A DNA stretch of 7,299 nucleotides from positions 1 through 7,299 of the forward strand of contig PXFD01000037.1 in assembly GCA_003564505.1 (NCBI GenBank), in the 5' to 3' direction. This DNA is from Syntrophomonadaceae bacterium. GTDB taxonomy: Bacteria; Bacillota_D; Dethiobacteria; DTU022. The position numbers were made by a program, and so were the translations under genes. Positions 5,385-7,299 of this stretch are shown here, piece after piece (within the stretch, counting starts at the first letter, position 1; each line of letters opens with the position of its first letter). Below the pieces are notes generated by a model. That model was given only the letters and a program-made list of their open reading frames with translations. It did not search any database and was not told the DNA's origin.

Positions 5385-7097
5385 TTAGACCTCCTCTGAG
5401 AGCTCTTCTCTTAGTTCACGGCGTGAAATTTTTCCTACATCGGTTTTGGGAAGCTCTCCACGGAATTCAACTACTTTCGGGACCTTGTAGTGGGCCAGGT
5501 TTTCCTTACAGTAGTTAGCCATGTCTTCCTCTGATACTTTGCCGCGCGCTTCCGGGTTGAGGACTATATTGGCTTTAATATACTGGCCTACCTTGGGGTC
5601 AGGAACTCCAATCACACCGACTGCTTTAACCTGGGGATGTTTGAACAGTACTTCTTCGATTTCGCGGGCAAAAACAGAATAACCCTTGTATTTGATCAGG
5701 TCCTTGCAGCGATCGTAGAAAATAAAGTAACCATCCTCGTCCATCCTGACCAGGTCACCGGTTTTCATAAACCGCATCCCATCAACATCAAGAAAAATAT
5801 TCTTGTTATCTTCATCGCGGTTCCAGTAGCCCTGCATCATGTTCGGGCCGTGAAGGATCATTTCACCGGTTTCACCTACAGGCAAAAACTCATTTGTATC
5901 CGGGTCTATTATAGCGGCGGTAACATTAGGCAGGGGTAGGCCAAAGGAGCCGGGCCTGCTGCCGTCAAGGGGGTTGACATGACTGACTCCGCTTGTTTCG
6001 GTCATTCCGTATCCTTCAGTAATAGTACTGTTTGTCCGCCTTGTCCAGTCTTCCAGGGTGGTCTTGTGAAGAGTATCGGCTCCGCAGGTGATCATTTTCA
6101 GGCGTTTCCAGTTTACCCGGTCTGTTTTTTCATATTCCTTGAGATATTCAAAAAATGTAGGCACCCCGAAAAATGAACTGGCCTGGTACTTTTCCATTGA
6201 GTAAAGAATATCGTCAATATCAGGTGTAGTGAAAAGGATCATGGTGCCGCCGTCGAGTATAGTGCTTAGCATTACAACAACCTGTCCGTAAATATGGTAA
6301 AAGGGTAGGAAAGCCAGGACAACTTCTTTACCCTCTTCGAGGATAGGCCAGGCAGCTTTAATTTCCCTCTGGCAGGCAATCAGGTTGCGGTGGGTCAGCA
6401 TAACTCCCTTGGGTTGGGCCGTTGTTCCACCCGTGTAAGGGAGGGAAGCAAGATCAACAGCGGGGTCAATATCCACAGCTGGCGGATTTGGGTTGGTCTT
6501 CTTGATCAGGTCTTTCATGCGGTAGAAACCGTCTTTTTCGTTAAGCCTGGGCAGGGGGACTTCCAGCTCACTGTATGCCTTGCGAAGGATACTCTTCCCA
6601 ATCATGCGGCGAATGGTAGGCAGGTAATCGCTGACTCCGGTCAGAAAAATCCGGTCCAGCTTAAGCCCGGTTTTAGAAATATTATCATAGAGGATGTCCT
6701 GGCAGACCAGTGTCCGGGCGCCGCTGTCAGTAAGCTGATGCTTAACTTCGCTGCTGGTATAAACCGGACTGATTGGTGTAACTGTTGCCCCAACCTTTAA
6801 AATAGCGAAATAAGCAATTATGTACTGGGGGCTGTTTAGAAGATAAAGAGCAACCTTATCGCCCTTGCTGATGCCAAGTTCGGATAAGGCCGTGGCGAAA
6901 CTGTTCACTTCGTCCTGCAGCTGCTTGAAACTGATTTTGCTGCCATAAAAAATAACCGCCGTTTGGTTGGCGTATTTTTGGGCAGACTCATCGAAAAGCT
7001 CGACTAGGTTCTTCTCCGGAATCTCAACTGTTGCCGTTACATCAGGGTGGTAACTCTGCAGCCATGGTTTTTCAAGGTATTTTTCTTTGTTTCCCAC
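5385..7097 (-). CDS. AMP-forming acyl-CoA ligase (long-chain fatty acid-CoA ligase-like)
   Basis: This enzyme activates a carboxylic acid with ATP and CoA to an acyl-CoA through an acyl-adenylate. Motifs of the ANL superfamily appear in order: phosphate loop YTGGTTAQPKG (221-231), LPFYHIYG (264-271), EGYGMTETSG (361-370), TGDL (446-449), hinge region DRCKDLIKYKGYSVF (462-476), and LPKTDVGK near the C-terminus with catalytic Lys556. The N-terminal YLEKPWLQSYHPDV (7-20) and the length of 570 residues match the FadD-like group. The start is GTG at 7097-7095; AGGAGG at 7116-7111 lies 13 bases away, a rather long gap, but the N-terminus aligns with the family. It leads the ligase-livG-livF unit. 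A fatty, branched-chain or aromatic acid is possible. The enzyme class is firm, the substrate is not. Confidence 0.92.
   Translation of the reverse strand: MGNKEKYLEKPWLQSYHPDVTATVEIPEKNLVELFDESAQKYANQTAVIFYGSKISFKQLQDEVNSFATALSELGISKGDKVALYLLNSPQYIIAYFAILKVGATVTPISPVYTSSEVKHQLTDSGARTLVCQDILYDNISKTGLKLDRIFLTGVSDYLPTIRRMIGKSILRKAYSELEVPLPRLNEKDGFYRMKDLIKKTNPNPPAVDIDPAVDLASLPYTGGTTAQPKGVMLTHRNLIACQREIKAAWPILEEGKEVVLAFLPFYHIYGQVVVMLSTILDGGTMILFTTPDIDDILYSMEKYQASSFFGVPTFFEYLKEYEKTDRVNWKRLKMITCGADTLHKTTLEDWTRRTNSTITEGYGMTETSGVSHVNPLDGSRPGSFGLPLPNVTAAIIDPDTNEFLPVGETGEMILHGPNMMQGYWNRDEDNKNIFLDVDGMRFMKTGDLVRMDEDGYFIFYDRCKDLIKYKGYSVFAREIEEVLFKHPQVKAVGVIGVPDPKVGQYIKANIVLNPEARGKVSEEDMANYCKENLAHYKVPKVVEFRGELPKTDVGKISRRELREELSEEV
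5390..5395 (-). promoter_or_regulatory. Ribosome binding site for livG, encoded by the last ligase codons
   Basis: AGGAGG on the minus strand overlaps the final Glu-Glu-Val codons of the ligase and lies seven bases before TTG at 5382. It supports this rare start and couples livG translation to the ligase. Confidence 0.85.
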
Positions 7098-7110
7098 TAT
7101 AGGTATAAGC

Positions 7111-7116
7111 CCTCCT
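7111..7116 (-). promoter_or_regulatory. Ribosome binding site for the ligase, long spacing to GTG
   Basis: AGGAGG on the minus strand lies 13 bases from the GTG at 7097 (12 if the following G is counted), longer than the usual 6-9. No alternative start codon (ATG, GTG or TTG) in frame lies between them. Confidence 0.65.
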
Positions 7117-7152
7117 CGTAATAGATTAATAGCTGTTAACTAATTAATTCTA

Positions 7153-7181
7153 ATTATAATAAAAATTGCACAATTAAACAA
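7153..7181 (-). promoter_or_regulatory. Sigma-A-like promoter of the ligase-livG-livF unit
   Basis: On the minus strand a perfect TATAAT (7158-7153) is preceded after 17 bases by TTGTTT (7181-7176). Transcription would start near 7146 and leave a leader of about 50 bases. Its hexamers closely resemble those of the promoter at 186-214 (TTGTTA, 17 bases, TATAAT), which fits expression of both halves by the same sigma factor. There is no extended -10 TG. Confidence 0.7.
7164..7175. promoter_or_regulatory. Palindrome in the promoter spacer, possible operator
   Basis: AATTG-CA-CAATT is a perfect inverted repeat lying between the -10 and -35 hexamers of the ligase promoter, a usual place for a repressor site. 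In such AT-rich DNA a ten-base dyad may be chance, and I find no copy at the 186-214 promoter. Confidence 0.25.
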
Positions 7182-7299
7182 TATGAAAAATTATTTTATT
7201 TAAAAACCTTCTAAACATTAATAGTAGTAATCATTATTTAGGTAGGACTCATAAGGCAGGGGGGGACGTTTCATCTGTCATAAATTTGAACACTTACCA
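7182..7299. other. Non-coding region upstream of the ligase promoter
   Basis: This stretch is AT-rich with many stops in all frames, apart from a G-rich patch with seven G in a row at 7259-7265. I see no gene end, RNA or terminator. Any upstream neighbour lies beyond the window. Confidence 0.45.

Noticed and set aside
6390..6800. A plus-strand open frame of 136 codons opposite the acyl-CoA ligase
   Set aside because: It lies wholly within the conserved ligase on the other strand, with no ribosome site or recognisable motif.
7259..7265. Run of seven G near the window end
   Set aside because: A single G-run without three partner runs does not make a G-quadruplex, and no other role can be supported.
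7249..7281. A 10-codon minus-strand frame (MTDETSPPAL) upstream of the ligase promoter
   Set aside because: No ribosome site, it lies upstream of the predicted transcription start, and it is very short.

Overview
The window holds a complete branched-chain amino acid-type (Liv/HAAT family) ABC importer plus an acyl-CoA ligase, arranged as two converging transcription units. Features pointing to a Gram-positive, Firmicutes-like bacterium are strong AGGAGG ribosome sites on most genes, frequent TTG/GTG starts, sigma-A-like promoters, and a substrate-binding protein made as a lipoprotein rather than a free periplasmic protein. Coding DNA is of middling G+C, while the ends of the window are AT-rich. 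The very acidic lipoprotein linker and the pairing of a Liv importer with an acyl-CoA ligase would fit an anaerobic, perhaps alkaliphilic or syntrophic, clostridial-type organism, but that placement is inference and no taxonomic marker is present.

Layout: 1-334 is non-coding apart from a promoter (186-214) and a possible 17-codon leader ORF (257-310). The plus-strand unit is a solute-binding lipoprotein (335-1726), a gap with two stacked hairpins and a T-tract (1771-1823), livH (1840-2709) and livM (2713-3741). LivM ends in an unusual four-cysteine zinc-ribbon-like tail. A strong hairpin (3777-3801) and a 19-bp tandem repeat (3827-3869) lie at the convergence point. The minus-strand unit, read from right to left, is an acyl-CoA ligase (7097-5385), livG (5382-4615) and livF (4614-3865), separated by 2 and 0 bases. 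A promoter for it sits at 7181-7153. The last ~118 bases show nothing that can be named.

How the genes could work together: the lipoprotein captures a ligand outside the membrane, LivH and LivM form the channel, and LivG and LivF power it. The two ATPases are translationally coupled to an AMP-forming acyl-CoA ligase rather than to the permeases. This suggests that the imported compound is a carboxylic acid (fatty, branched-chain or aromatic) that is trapped and activated as a CoA thioester on entry. The substrate cannot be read from the sequence, and ordinary branched-chain amino acid uptake beside an unrelated ligase remains possible.

I see no CRISPR array, RNA gene, transposon or clearly new multi-gene system. 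The items most worth a second look are the LivM cysteine tail, the split of the transporter into a permease unit and a ligase-ATPase unit, and the leader region with its short ORF.
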